A stretch of 64,000 bases of DNA from JAWSVE01 sp050633885 (GCA_050633885.1 JBOEHK010000004.1:155958-219957); one strand, 5' to 3'; positions 37,808-46,438 are shown, numbered from the stretch's first letter. Made by a program: numbers and translations. Notes: generated by a model not told the origin, from the letters alone.

Positions 37808-38206
37808 ATGATCGATGAAAATGAAATCTATGATGATATTAACGTTACTCCTATGTTGGATTTATCTTATGTTTTATTAATTATTTTTATTATTTTAACG
37901 ACTGCAACAGTTCAAGGGATAAAAGTAAATCTACCTCAAGCTAGCAAAGCGCCTAGCTTAAGTGAGCCACAGACAAAAGCGATATCAATAACACAAGATG
38001 GATCAATATTTTTAGATGCTTATCCTGTTTCCATTGAACAACTAGAATCTTTATTGCGTCAATATAAAGCTGTAAATCCAGCTTTACCTGTTGTCGTTAA
38101 AGCAGATTCAAGCGTTCAGTATCAAAGAGTTGTCGACGTTCTTGATGTAGTGGGTCGAGTTGAAATAAAACAATTGGGTTTAGTAACTCAAAAGTTAGTT
38201 AAATAG
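37808..38206 (+). CDS. exbD: ExbD/TolR-family biopolymer transport protein
   Basis: Single-pass inner-membrane partner of the ExbB fusion, 132 residues. DINVTPMLDLSYVLLIIFII carries the conserved N-terminal motif with the proton-relaying Asp in TPMLDL. The periplasmic part includes VNLPQASKAPSLSEPQ and VVVKADSSVQYQRVVDVLDV, the usual TolR/ExbD fold. An upstream in-frame TTG at 37796 is rejected in favour of ATG 37808, since GGAG at 37798-37801 is a well-placed ribosome site for the latter. 43 bases from the ExbB-fusion stop, 17 bases before the TonB-like gene. Confidence 0.92.
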   Translation: MIDENEIYDDINVTPMLDLSYVLLIIFIILTTATVQGIKVNLPQASKAPSLSEPQTKAISITQDGSIFLDAYPVSIEQLESLLRQYKAVNPALPVVVKADSSVQYQRVVDVLDVVGRVEIKQLGLVTQKLVK

Positions 38207-38223
38207 TAGGTTGTAATTTATCC

Positions 38224-38853
38224 ATGGGAAGAATGAATAAATATCTAAGAATTTTTTTGATCATGGCGATAGTTATTGTCGGATTATATTATTTAGTTAC
38301 TTATTTGATGAATTCATTCTCTTCAGATGAAGTTACTCAAAAAAAAATCATACAGCAAATAACGGTTTTAACTCCACCGCCTCCACCACCTCCGCCTCCA
38401 CCTGAAGAAATAAATGAGCCGGAAGTCGAAGAGGAAAGCATTGAAGAAGAAATTGAAGATGCTCCACCAGAGGAAGGACCTGAAGAATCGATTAGCGAAG
38501 ACCTTGGTTTAGATACCGACGGAACTGCGGGCTCAGATTCTTTTGGCTTGATCGCTAAAAAAGGTGGCAAAGGTTTGGTAGGCGGTGGTTATGGTTCTGT
38601 CATAAAAGCTGAGATCAATAAAGCAATGCTGCAAGATAAAGAAATACGCTCATTGGATTACAAAGCAAAAATTACTTTATGGGTGGAAGATGATGGTACT
38701 TTCTCTCGTTATGAAATATTGATGATTGAAGGATCGAAAGATACAAAAACAAAACTTGAAAAGTTTTTTTCTCGCTTAGGAAGAGTTGGAAAACCTAAAC
38801 CTTTTGAGGAAACATCAAGTTGGTTTACCTTTAAGATTAATTCTGTTTTGTAA
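38224..38853 (+). CDS. TonB-like energy transducer
   Basis: A 209-residue protein with one N-terminal transmembrane helix (IFLIMAIVIVGLYYLVTYLM). A linker of ten consecutive prolines follows, then an acidic Glu-rich stretch (about 58-100) and a Gly-rich hinge (KKGGKGLVGGGYG). The C-terminal domain (about 125-209) has SVIKAEINKAMLQDKE and ITLWVEDDGTFSRYEI, the helix-strand layout of TonB/TolA-type C-terminal domains. Canonical TonB linkers alternate Pro with Glu then Lys, and this one is only acidic. It forms an ExbB-ExbD-TonB trio with the two upstream genes. The ATG at 38233 is an alternative start. The likely client is the neighbouring porin or TpsB, by context only. Confidence 0.83.
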   Translation: MGRMNKYLRIFLIMAIVIVGLYYLVTYLMNSFSSDEVTQKKIIQQITVLTPPPPPPPPPPEEINEPEVEEESIEEEIEDAPPEEGPEESISEDLGLDTDGTAGSDSFGLIAKKGGKGLVGGGYGSVIKAEINKAMLQDKEIRSLDYKAKITLWVEDDGTFSRYEILMIEGSKDTKTKLEKFFSRLGRVGKPKPFEETSSWFTFKINSVL

Positions 38854-38917
38854 AAATTTATTATTTAACCAGAGAATACTGTAAATACAAGAACTTGTAA
38901 TTAGGAATTTTTATCTC

Positions 38918-40585
38918 ATGAATTGTATAAAATCAAAAATTTTGTGCCTAGGCATATTGACTGTTTCTTATGTAAATGCTTCTCACGCTGAGATTAGCGC
39001 TACCGACATATTGAATATGCTTGTAGACGAGGGAATTCTCTCAGAAGAAAAAGTAAAACAGCTTGTTGATAAAGCACGTACAAAAAACGAATCATCCGAG
39101 CAAGAATCAAACAGCTCAAAAAATCCTTCGCATACATCAACAGTACGTGTACCTTATATCCCCAATTATATAAAAGACGACATTAGTAGCTCCGTTAAAG
39201 AAGAAGTTTTAGACGATATCAAACCTGAAATCATTGAGCATGTTCGTGCAACAGGTTGGGGAATAAAAGAAGCTCCCGAATGGGTGTATCGCACCTCTAT
39301 TTCAGGTGATGTGCGCGTTCGTTACAGTGGCGAGTTTTATCCAAACGATAATCCTACGGATCCTATATTTGATATTGATGAAACAAATGATGCTGGTGGC
39401 GTCGCCAATGGTTCACGAGATATTATTTTAAATTTAACTGATGATCGTCAACGACTACGAGGTCGAGCGCGGCTAATGTTTACCAGCCGACCCAGTGAAA
39501 ATTTAGAAGTTGGAATTCGGTTAACGTCCGGAAATTCAGGAAATCCAGTTTCTGCAAATCAGACACTTGGAAAATACGGAAAAAAATGGGAGTCAAGTTT
39601 TGATCTTGCATACTTTAATTATACGAGTGATGCTAAAACATTCGGGTTTGAAGCGGGGCGCTTTAAAAACCCTTGGCTACACAGTGATTTAATTTGGGAT
39701 TCGGATATGACATTCGAAGGCATCAATACAACTTATGCTCCAATGAGGTCTAAATCAACGACACGGATGTTTGACCCTTATATTCAAATAGGAGCTTTTC
39801 CGCTACAAGAAATTCATCAAGCTATTTTACCTGGTGACAGTGTTGATCCACCGAATGATGACAAATGGCTTTATGCTGGACAGCTAGGTACCAATATCAA
39901 CTTTAGCGAAAATTCTGTAATTTCTTTTGCTGTTTCATATTTCTATTTTAAAAATGTTGTGGGTGTTGATAACCCAATTAATCAAGATAACCAAGATTTA
40001 ACAGCTTCCAGCTATTATCAATATGGAAATACGCTACAAAACATTGTTGCCAATGACCCCTTTAATAGCACACAACGTGAACTGTATGCATTAGCCTCTG
40101 AATTTGAATTATTAAATCTAACTCTTCGATATGACTATTCTGGATTTGATGAGCATCACTTATGGTTCATGGCTGATAAGGTAGAGAATAAAGCATTTGA
40201 CTCACAAGAAGTCTCAAAAAGAATTGGCGTTGGATTCATTGTTCCAGATCGATCAAGTGGTTATGAATTAGGTTTAGGGTTTGGATCGAAGAAAACAAAT
40301 GGCTGGGGGGATTGGCAACTCGGCTTCAATTATCGATATCTCGAAGGTGATGCAGTTATCGATGCATTTGCAGATTCAGACTTTCTCCTAGGTGGAACAA
40401 ATGCAAAAGGTTATATCCTGAAAGGCGACTTGTGGCTTGCAGATAATTTATCTGTCTCATTTCGTTGGCTAAGTGCTGAAGAAATAGATGCTGCTGATGT
40501 ACCTGATCCTTTGAACCCAGGCCAATTTATCGTAAGCGATATTGAGGTTGATACATTTTTCTTAGATTTAAACGCTAAATTTTAA
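38918..40585 (+). CDS. Putative porin (Porin_5-like outer-membrane barrel)
   Basis: A 555-residue exported protein with signal MNCIKSKILCLGILTVSYVN ending near ASHA. An N-terminal helical segment (ATDILNMLVDEGILSEEKVK) is typical of the putative-porin family and resembles a coiled-coil or periplasmic anchor. From about residue 125 there are alternating amphipathic strands (SGDVRVRYSGEF, RLRGRARLMFTSR, LEVGIRLTSG, LSVSFRWLSA) to a C-terminal strand VDTFFLDLNAKF ending in Phe, the outer-membrane signature. It lies in the operon between the TonB-like and coiled-coil genes. No plug domain is visible, so it is not a canonical TonB-dependent receptor. Confidence 0.82.
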   Translation: MNCIKSKILCLGILTVSYVNASHAEISATDILNMLVDEGILSEEKVKQLVDKARTKNESSEQESNSSKNPSHTSTVRVPYIPNYIKDDISSSVKEEVLDDIKPEIIEHVRATGWGIKEAPEWVYRTSISGDVRVRYSGEFYPNDNPTDPIFDIDETNDAGGVANGSRDIILNLTDDRQRLRGRARLMFTSRPSENLEVGIRLTSGNSGNPVSANQTLGKYGKKWESSFDLAYFNYTSDAKTFGFEAGRFKNPWLHSDLIWDSDMTFEGINTTYAPMRSKSTTRMFDPYIQIGAFPLQEIHQAILPGDSVDPPNDDKWLYAGQLGTNINFSENSVISFAVSYFYFKNVVGVDNPINQDNQDLTASSYYQYGNTLQNIVANDPFNSTQRELYALASEFELLNLTLRYDYSGFDEHHLWFMADKVENKAFDSQEVSKRIGVGFIVPDRSSGYELGLGFGSKKTNGWGDWQLGFNYRYLEGDAVIDAFADSDFLLGGTNAKGYILKGDLWLADNLSVSFRWLSAEEIDAADVPDPLNPGQFIVSDIEVDTFFLDLNAKF

Positions 40586-40602
40586 ATATTACAGGATTAG
40601 TC

Positions 40603-41298
40603 ATGAAATCTATTCGCTCTTTCATCTTATACCTCACAACTTTACCCCTGTTTATTCTCTCTATGAGTCATTCCATGGGTGTCATCGCCCAAACTGAAGA
40701 TAAAGCTTTAGAAAGAGCGCAATACATGCTGAAGCAGATTAATTCTGAGAAAATGCAATTACAGAAACAATTAACAGAACTCCAAAAAGAATTTGATGAA
40801 TACAAAAAAAACAAAAATCAAGAAATTAGCCAATTAAATAAAAGACAACAAAAAATAAGCGGCTCATTACAAAATTGGCAAGAAGGTTATAAGAACTTAA
40901 AAGGCGCTACAGATCAAAAAAACCAAGAATTATTTCATGAAAGGCGTCGCTCAGCACTTTTAGAAAAACGATTTATTGATCAAACAGATAACTTTGAAGT
41001 CTGTAAAAACAACAATAAAGATCTAGCAAAAATCAATTATGACATTTTAGGCTTGTATCAAGATAAAAGCTTGTTTGACATTGTTAAACAAAAAGAAAAA
41101 ATTTTTGGGTTTAACAATGTAAAGATAGAAAATATCGTCCAAGATGAGCGTTACAAAATCATGGACTTAGAGATAAAGGACGGAGATTACAGGCTTAAAG
41201 AAATTGCATCGCCTTCTTCTGACTCAGATTTACTTAATAAATTACTGCCTTGGAAAGCTCCAAAAAATGATCTGGTCGAGGAAGAAATATCATACTAA
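40603..41298 (+). CDS. Exported coiled-coil protein of unknown function
   Basis: A 231-residue protein, last gene of the TPS/Exb/porin operon, 17 bases after the porin. A signal-like N-terminus (FILYLTTLPLFILSMSHSMG) ends near VIAQ. Residues about 35-125 are a heptad-rich, Gln/Lys/Glu-rich coiled coil (MQLQKQLTELQKEFDEYKKN). The C-terminal 80 residues look globular (DILGLYQDKSLFDIVKQKEK). No family was recognised. A periplasmic scaffold or tether between the inner-membrane Exb complex and the porin is conceivable, but that is inference from position and shape. Confidence 0.65.
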   Translation: MKSIRSFILYLTTLPLFILSMSHSMGVIAQTEDKALERAQYMLKQINSEKMQLQKQLTELQKEFDEYKKNKNQEISQLNKRQQKISGSLQNWQEGYKNLKGATDQKNQELFHERRRSALLEKRFIDQTDNFEVCKNNNKDLAKINYDILGLYQDKSLFDIVKQKEKIFGFNNVKIENIVQDERYKIMDLEIKDGDYRLKEIASPSSDSDLLNKLLPWKAPKNDLVEEEISY

Positions 41299-41350
41299 AT
41301 AATTAGTTTTACATGATCCTCGATTAAATGTACTTGAATTAAAAATTATT

Positions 41351-41366
41351 AATGTAACCTTACATT
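41351..41366. promoter_or_regulatory. Palindrome upstream of the PKD lipoprotein gene
   Basis: AATGTAA, CC, TTACATT: perfect 7-base arms, 68 bases before the GTG start. Candidate operator. Related ACATT/AATGT dyads lie downstream at 44178 and 44833. Confidence 0.35.
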
Positions 41367-41433
41367 CACACAAATTTCACAAATAATATGTACTGTAGAT
41401 GTCATACGAATACGTTTAAAAGGAATTTATCTT

Positions 41434-44178
41434 GTGCGACTTTTACAACTTATATTTTTTTCGTTTTTAATCTCTGGGTGCGGAGGTAGTGGTGGAACAT
41501 CTAAAGATGCTTCTTTTACAGATACTTCTCCACAACCGGATGAAAATCCTAACTATACGCTAGGTGGAAAGGCTTCAGGGTTAAACGGGTCAGTTGTCAT
41601 AAGTAATGGTAATGAAACAATAACTGTTTCAAAAGATGGGAATTTCAGTTTTTCGAGTAATTTCAAAAAAAGCGATAGCTATGATTTAAATATTGACACA
41701 TTACCAGAAAATCAACTATGCAAAATTAAAAACTCATCTAATACCATAGCTGCTGATACTTTTGATGTTGAGATCGAGTGCGTTTCTTTAAAGGAAATCG
41801 TTGTAGATCTTAGCGATCCAGCCTTGGATAGCTTAGACCTTAAGGTTAAAAGCAATTTTGATGGAAAAGGTGGCATAGGCGAAGAGCTAATAACTGGAAA
41901 ATCAATTACCCTTGCTACTTATAGCAATTCATTTCTATCCGTCGTTGATAGCAACGATAATCTTTTATATATTTCTTTTGTAAACGACCTATCCCAATCT
42001 AGCTATCCACTAAATTCGCACTCCACAGCTATTGCTTTAATGTTTTTAGAGCCGTCTATTGTTTTATCAGTTTTGGATCGTAAATTCTCTGACGAAGATG
42101 TAAAAGAGTTTATTGACTATGTCAACGCTAGCAGTGAGGCGAAAGAGTTGGCTGCAACTATAGATCGTCTTATAGAATCTGAAGGTTACTTAAATCTCAA
42201 AAATTTAGCATTAAAACGCCAGATTATAGCCAATTTAAATAATATGCTGCTTCTAGCTGTTCAATATTTGGAGGCGATAGCTTTACCTGATTTGTATATC
42301 CCCGGAAAAGGTGTTGAATTATTAACAGGAATAGGATTTAGAAAAATACAGGAAAATAAATCATCATTAAAATTTGAGGCTGAAAATTTTCGTTACAGAG
42401 CAGTAAATCTTCTTTCAAAAGAGAAAGCACAAAAATCCATACCATCTCAACTTCTAACAAAAAATAAAAAAATAGAATTTGAAATCTCAAAACCGATTAT
42501 CTCTTCCGGCTATGAAACATCTATAGTCGGACCCGGCAATAAAGGTAATCTACAGATAGGAAATGAAAATATATATATTGAGGCCTCAGTTAAAACAGCT
42601 CTGGAACAATATATTATTCGGTCGCTAGGTTTAATGATTGGTATGGTTGAAAGTGACGATTTCTCTTTAACTGAATGCTTTCAAAAAGAAGAATCCATAT
42701 TGGTTGATTATATTGTCAAATATCACACTAATAAAATTTCATTATTAGATTTAAATTATCAAAAATCTTTTCGAGAAATATTTAACGCTATAAAAAATGA
42801 TTTTATTATTAGCACTCCGAATACTAATGAAACAATTACTAAAGCTTCTGATATCTTTGGAAAATTATTTTCTTGTAAAAAGTTCAGTATCGGCCCTTAC
42901 TCTAGCAACGCTTTAAAAAAATTAATAGGTTTTGATAACATATCTATTATTTCTCAACTCACATCAGATATTTATAAACCAGATGATGAATCTTTAGACC
43001 TAATAAAACGATCTAATTTACATTATCTCGGCGCTTCAATTATTGAGTCGTCTATCGACGCAACATGGATGTTGAACAATGACTTTTCTTTTAGCATCAA
43101 TACATCAAGCGATAAAAATATTGCTGGAAGACCTGTCTCTTTATTTGGGAATTGCCGTGACACAACAACACTTGAAGACATTCAATGTAATATTGACTGG
43201 TCATTTGGTGACGGAACAATAGGTGAGGGTGGTGCTGTATCACACATATATTCAAGTCCTGGAGAATATTCTGTCGAGTCGACGGCTACCAGTCAAAGTG
43301 GTGCAATAAACTCACAAACTTATTTAATTAATATCTTATCTCCAGAACCTAATCTTAGAGCAATGACAAATCAAGGTTTAAACATAGCAAACTCTGGAAC
43401 AGCCATTGAATTTGGAGAGGTTAGATTTGGTCAAACAAGCAAAAAATATTTTACGGTGCTAAACGAAGGATCTTCTAACTTGTTTATTGATAATGTTTAT
43501 TTTAAAAAGGACGGTATCCTACAGACTGACTTCGATTTTTCTGAATCTATTGTGTTGCCTATATCACTAATAGCTAAAGACCAAAAAGAAATTTCAGTTA
43601 CTTTTAGCCCAATCCCTAACAATAATCAATATTATAGTTCTGCTATCAACATAGAAAGTAATGATGTAGAGACTCCAATTTTCACCTCATATATTAGAGG
43701 CACCGGTATCAGTGAGTTAACCCAATCTAAAAAAGAAAACGGATTACTGTCAAAAAGTAACCGTAGAATATATGCCAATAGAACGGATTCGGTTATTTAT
43801 AAAAGCAGCGAAAACTCTCTTCAGTTTAAAATTTACCTACATGAAACCAAAAAATATCCCCAATTAATCATTAGTTTAAATAATTACGACCCCAGTAGTA
43901 ACCCAGAGAAAAATGGTGATTACGACTTAAGTGGTGCTAATAACTTTTGCTCTGCCTGGTTAGTTAACTCAATAAAAAGTGAAGATCAGTATTGTACAAA
44001 TTCGCAACACAATGATGGTAACTTTGGAGGAACCGTTAATATTAGTGATATTGGTATTGATTATAAGTTAGTGGCGTTTGAACTCGATACGGTGCAACTT
44101 AGTACAAGCTGTATTTCTAACTGTGATTCTATAACTTTGGATGGTGTTTTAGCTCTGCCTACTTACGTCCTTCCTTAA
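41434..44178 (+). CDS. Large lipoprotein with PKD and choice-of-anchor D-like domains
   Basis: A 914-residue protein with a GTG start and AAAGGA ribosome site about 9 bases upstream. The N-terminus is a lipoprotein signal ending in LISGC with Cys16, followed by a flexible GGSGG linker. A small beta domain with VSKDGNFSFSSNF is followed by a long helical region of unknown type (about 195-520). A PKD domain lies at about 545-640 (SFGDGTIGEGGAVSHIYSSP then GEYSVES). Next is an ASPM/SPD-2/Hydin or choice-of-anchor D-like domain, about 650-765 (FGEVRFGQTSKKYFTVLNEG and ISVTFSPIPNNNQYY). The C-terminal 130 residues are unassigned. Cell-surface or periplasm-facing. It lies 135 bases after the coiled-coil gene, so probably in its own unit. 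Confidence 0.72.
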   Translation: MRLLQLIFFSFLISGCGGSGGTSKDASFTDTSPQPDENPNYTLGGKASGLNGSVVISNGNETITVSKDGNFSFSSNFKKSDSYDLNIDTLPENQLCKIKNSSNTIAADTFDVEIECVSLKEIVVDLSDPALDSLDLKVKSNFDGKGGIGEELITGKSITLATYSNSFLSVVDSNDNLLYISFVNDLSQSSYPLNSHSTAIALMFLEPSIVLSVLDRKFSDEDVKEFIDYVNASSEAKELAATIDRLIESEGYLNLKNLALKRQIIANLNNMLLLAVQYLEAIALPDLYIPGKGVELLTGIGFRKIQENKSSLKFEAENFRYRAVNLLSKEKAQKSIPSQLLTKNKKIEFEISKPIISSGYETSIVGPGNKGNLQIGNENIYIEASVKTALEQYIIRSLGLMIGMVESDDFSLTECFQKEESILVDYIVKYHTNKISLLDLNYQKSFREIFNAIKNDFIISTPNTNETITKASDIFGKLFSCKKFSIGPYSSNALKKLIGFDNISIISQLTSDIYKPDDESLDLIKRSNLHYLGASIIESSIDATWMLNNDFSFSINTSSDKNIAGRPVSLFGNCRDTTTLEDIQCNIDWSFGDGTIGEGGAVSHIYSSPGEYSVESTATSQSGAINSQTYLINILSPEPNLRAMTNQGLNIANSGTAIEFGEVRFGQTSKKYFTVLNEGSSNLFIDNVYFKKDGILQTDFDFSESIVLPISLIAKDQKEISVTFSPIPNNNQYYSSAINIESNDVETPIFTSYIRGTGISELTQSKKENGLLSKSNRRIYANRTDSVIYKSSENSLQFKIYLHETKKYPQLIISLNNYDPSSNPEKNGDYDLSGANNFCSAWLVNSIKSEDQYCTNSQHNDGNFGGTVNISDIGIDYKLVAFELDTVQLSTSCISNCDSITLDGVLALPTYVLP

Positions 44179-44196
44179 CACATTGTTTTAATGTGT
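44178..44196. repeat. Inverted repeat after the PKD lipoprotein gene
   Basis: ACACATT, GTTTT, AATGTGT: perfect 7-base arms starting at the stop codon, followed by an A-run instead of a T-run. It is therefore not a plus-strand intrinsic terminator, and could be an operator of the next gene. Confidence 0.4.
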
Positions 44197-44307
44197 AAAA
44201 AAAAGTTCGCATAGGTGTCATATTTTTTTGGTATATAAATGATACATTAGGAAAAAAATCCATTTAAAGTACCCATCTATAACTAAAATTAACGGAATGT
44301 CAGAATA

Positions 44308-44835
44308 ATGAGTATTAAAAAGCGAAATGTATCAGTTCGGCTTTCCGAATCGGATATAAAAAAAATGAAAGGCATCGCCGATAGATTTGGGGTTAAAGAA
44401 TCAGAACTATTTAGATATGCAGTTAAAAGTGTTTTAACGAAATTAATGCCTTTCAATGACAAGAATCTACGTGGGGCAGATTTGGTACCCGCATGGCTGG
44501 AAAGTGGGCAAGATATTTTGACTTATTTTCCTATGGATGCAGAACAAATAGAAAATATATTTAACTTTGATATTAATGAGAAAGAAAAGAAAATAGAGCA
44601 GGGAGATATCGACTTAATAGTATTATCTAACCTAAATGAAAAATTTGTGGTAAAACGGTTGTCTGAGATTTGTGATATGAACATTGGTCATTCTGATGTT
44701 CAAAGGGTTTTGCACAAGTATATCTATGATAAATATGTTATTAATGACAACACTGATAACAATCTTGAAGAGAACTGGAATCAGTTTTTAAACAAATCAC
44801 TTTCAAAAAAAAGTGGCCATATAGAGCAGGATTGA
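44308..44835 (+). CDS. Ribbon-helix-helix (CopG-like) DNA-binding regulator
   Basis: A 175-residue protein with no signal peptide. The first 45 residues (KKRNVSVRLSESDIKKMKGI then ADRFGVKESELFRYAVKSVL) have the beta-strand, helix, turn, helix layout of ribbon-helix-helix repressors, with VSVRLSESD as the DNA-contacting strand. The C-terminal 130 residues are helical, acidic and unassigned (sensor or partner-binding domain). It sits between the PKD lipoprotein and the VPLPLP-type protein genes, so local control of envelope genes is plausible. No toxin partner is visible next to it. Confidence 0.72.
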   Translation: MSIKKRNVSVRLSESDIKKMKGIADRFGVKESELFRYAVKSVLTKLMPFNDKNLRGADLVPAWLESGQDILTYFPMDAEQIENIFNFDINEKEKKIEQGDIDLIVLSNLNEKFVVKRLSEICDMNIGHSDVQRVLHKYIYDKYVINDNTDNNLEENWNQFLNKSLSKKSGHIEQD

Positions 44836-44852
44836 CATTTTTAGCAATGTCA
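44833..44852. repeat. Inverted repeat at the end of the RHH gene
   Basis: TGACATT, 6-base loop, AATGTCA: perfect 7-base arms overlapping the stop codon, 39 bases before the VPLPLP-type gene start. No T-tract. Candidate operator or RNA hairpin. Confidence 0.35.
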
Positions 44853-44891
44853 GTACAAGTAGATCCATAAATTAATAATACGGAATTAACT

Positions 44892-45398
44892 ATGAAAAAA
44901 ATTATTGCTATTCCTATTTATGCATTGCTTTTTTTGATGTCCACGGGAGCATTAGCATCTTATGTCATGCCAGAATCCATTGACAATTCTATTGTTATTA
45001 GCTCGACAGGTACCAACTCACTCGAAAAATCAGTACTTGGGTCTTGGGCTAGTCATGATTCCATTTCATTTGAGACTGATGGAAATTACACATTAACAGT
45101 AACTGACTTATCTGTACCGAATCCCTTTGATTATCTTGGGGTTGTAATTTCGTCAACAATTAAGTCATTTGCAGCTATTGTAATCTGTTTTGGTAATATA
45201 CATCAGCAATCATTGGTTTTTGATATTGATTCTGGGCAATACAATTTAGATCTATTTGCTTTGCCTGGTAATGGAGACTTAGGAAAATTTTCTTTAAGTG
45301 TTGTCAATAACAATCCATCTCCAGTTCCTTTACCACTACCTGTGTTGTTGTTTGCAGCATCAATTGTAAGTTTATTTCCTTTCTATAAAAAAAAATAA
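44892..45398 (+). CDS. Small secreted protein with divergent VPLPx-CTERM sorting signal
   Basis: A 168-residue protein. Signal peptide MKKIIAIPIYALLFLMSTGA leads to a beta-rich mature part of about 120 residues with NYTLTVTDLSVPNPFDYLG, similar in style to PEP-CTERM beta-sandwich proteins. The C-terminus has VPLPLP from residue 145, a hydrophobic helix VLLFAASIVSLFPF, and a tail of Tyr and three Lys. That is a tripartite exosortase signal, with LP in place of the usual A and lysines instead of arginines. It should be handled by the exosortase at 2237-3853 or go unprocessed. The next gene encodes a DsbC-like protein 30 bases on. Confidence 0.78.
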   Translation: MKKIIAIPIYALLFLMSTGALASYVMPESIDNSIVISSTGTNSLEKSVLGSWASHDSISFETDGNYTLTVTDLSVPNPFDYLGVVISSTIKSFAAIVICFGNIHQQSLVFDIDSGQYNLDLFALPGNGDLGKFSLSVVNNNPSPVPLPLPVLLFAASIVSLFPFYKKK

Positions 45399-45428
45399 CA
45401 GCTTAAGTTTATAGTTTTTGGAGGCTTT

Positions 45429-46199
45429 ATGAAGTATCCAGCACTAATTAGTGTTAGTTTTTTGGTTATAGGGATCTCCAATGCCTACTGCGGAGATAGC
45501 GCAAAATCGCCAATTCTTGCTGGTAAAGAAATCGCGGATCACATTCTCCACAATTTAAAAAAAGGCAGATCAGACCTAAACTATTCGAGCGAGGTTTATC
45601 AGACTAATATATCAAATATTTACCAAGTTAAAGTAGAAGGGGGGCCTGATTTATATGTTAATACAACGGGAGATTTTTTCATTGCAGGTGATTTATTCCA
45701 AATAGATCAAGGAGAATTTATTAATCTTAAAGAAAAAGATCTCGAAAAAAAACGTGTAAAATCCATTGCCTCTATCGATAAAAATTTACAAATAATCTTT
45801 CCAGCGAAAGAGCCTTTTATAGGTTATATTAATGTTTTTACTGATGTAGATTGCTTCTACTGCCAAAAACTTCACAAGGATATTGATAAAATAAATGGGT
45901 TAGGAATAGAGGTAAGATATCTGGCATATCCTCGTGCTGGTTTAGCATCAGATTCGGCTAGAAAAATGGAATCTGCTTGGTGCTCAAAAAACAAGCAGGA
46001 AGCATTAACAAATCTAAAAAATCAAAAAGTTATCGAACGTAAGAGCTGTAGTAAAAATACAATTGCTCAACACTATCAATTGGGTAATCAATTAGGAGTA
46101 AATGGCACACCATCAATTTTTCTTAAAAATGGAAAAATGTTTGCCGGATACCTACAACCTGAAAGAATAAAATCAGAACTTTTGAACATTGGCCAATAA
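45429..46199 (+). CDS. DsbC-like periplasmic disulfide isomerase
   Basis: A 256-residue thioredoxin-fold protein with a signal-like N-terminus and GGAGG ribosome site before the ATG. The N-terminal part (about 25-120) resembles the DsbC dimerisation domain. The catalytic domain has FTDVDCFYCQKLH with a CxxC at Cys142/Cys145, the cis-Pro loop VNGTPSIFLKNGK, and a second pair Cys185/Cys207 like the structural disulfide of DsbC. Likely shuffles disulfides in periplasmic or secreted proteins. The Cys-containing PstS-like protein and PKD lipoprotein in this region are possible clients (inferred). Last gene before the mobile-element-derived gap. Confidence 0.85.
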   Translation: MKYPALISVSFLVIGISNAYCGDSAKSPILAGKEIADHILHNLKKGRSDLNYSSEVYQTNISNIYQVKVEGGPDLYVNTTGDFFIAGDLFQIDQGEFINLKEKDLEKKRVKSIASIDKNLQIIFPAKEPFIGYINVFTDVDCFYCQKLHKDIDKINGLGIEVRYLAYPRAGLASDSARKMESAWCSKNKQEALTNLKNQKVIERKSCSKNTIAQHYQLGNQLGVNGTPSIFLKNGKMFAGYLQPERIKSELLNIGQ

Positions 46200-46270
46200 T
46201 CACTCGAAATAGGTCAAAATAGCCAAAATACAACCCCAGATTCTATGTTTGATTGGTGCTCCTCCAACAA

Positions 46271-46399
46271 AAGATGTGGCTAGCATCCCTACTAGCTGTA
46301 CTGTCTCTTAAATTTAAATTGCATGAATCAATACGTACTTGGTGTAAGCGCCAAAGCTTTTCAATTTATTAGCATATAAGGGGTGCTAGCCACATCTTA
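46271..46399. mobile_element. MITE-like element with 20-base terminal inverted repeats
   Basis: The left end AAGATGTGGCTAGCATCCCT (46271-46290) and the reverse complement of 46380-46399 differ at only one base of 20. They bound 129 bases with no coding capacity. Size and symmetry suit a non-autonomous insertion element or a solo pair of IS ends. No related transposase was recognised in the window. Confidence 0.55.
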
Positions 46400-46438
46400 C
46401 TAACTTAACTTATTCACATCTTACTAACTTAACTTATT
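46391..46438. repeat. Exact 24-base tandem duplication
   Basis: Positions 46391-46414 are repeated exactly at 46415-46438 (each begins CACATCTTACTAAC). The first copy includes the last 9 bases of the right terminal repeat of the 129-base element, so the duplication happened at its border. Confidence 0.9.

Noticed and set aside
44178..44196. Hairpin after the PKD lipoprotein gene as a terminator
   Set aside because: Followed by A's, not T's, on the plus strand; kept only as an inverted repeat.
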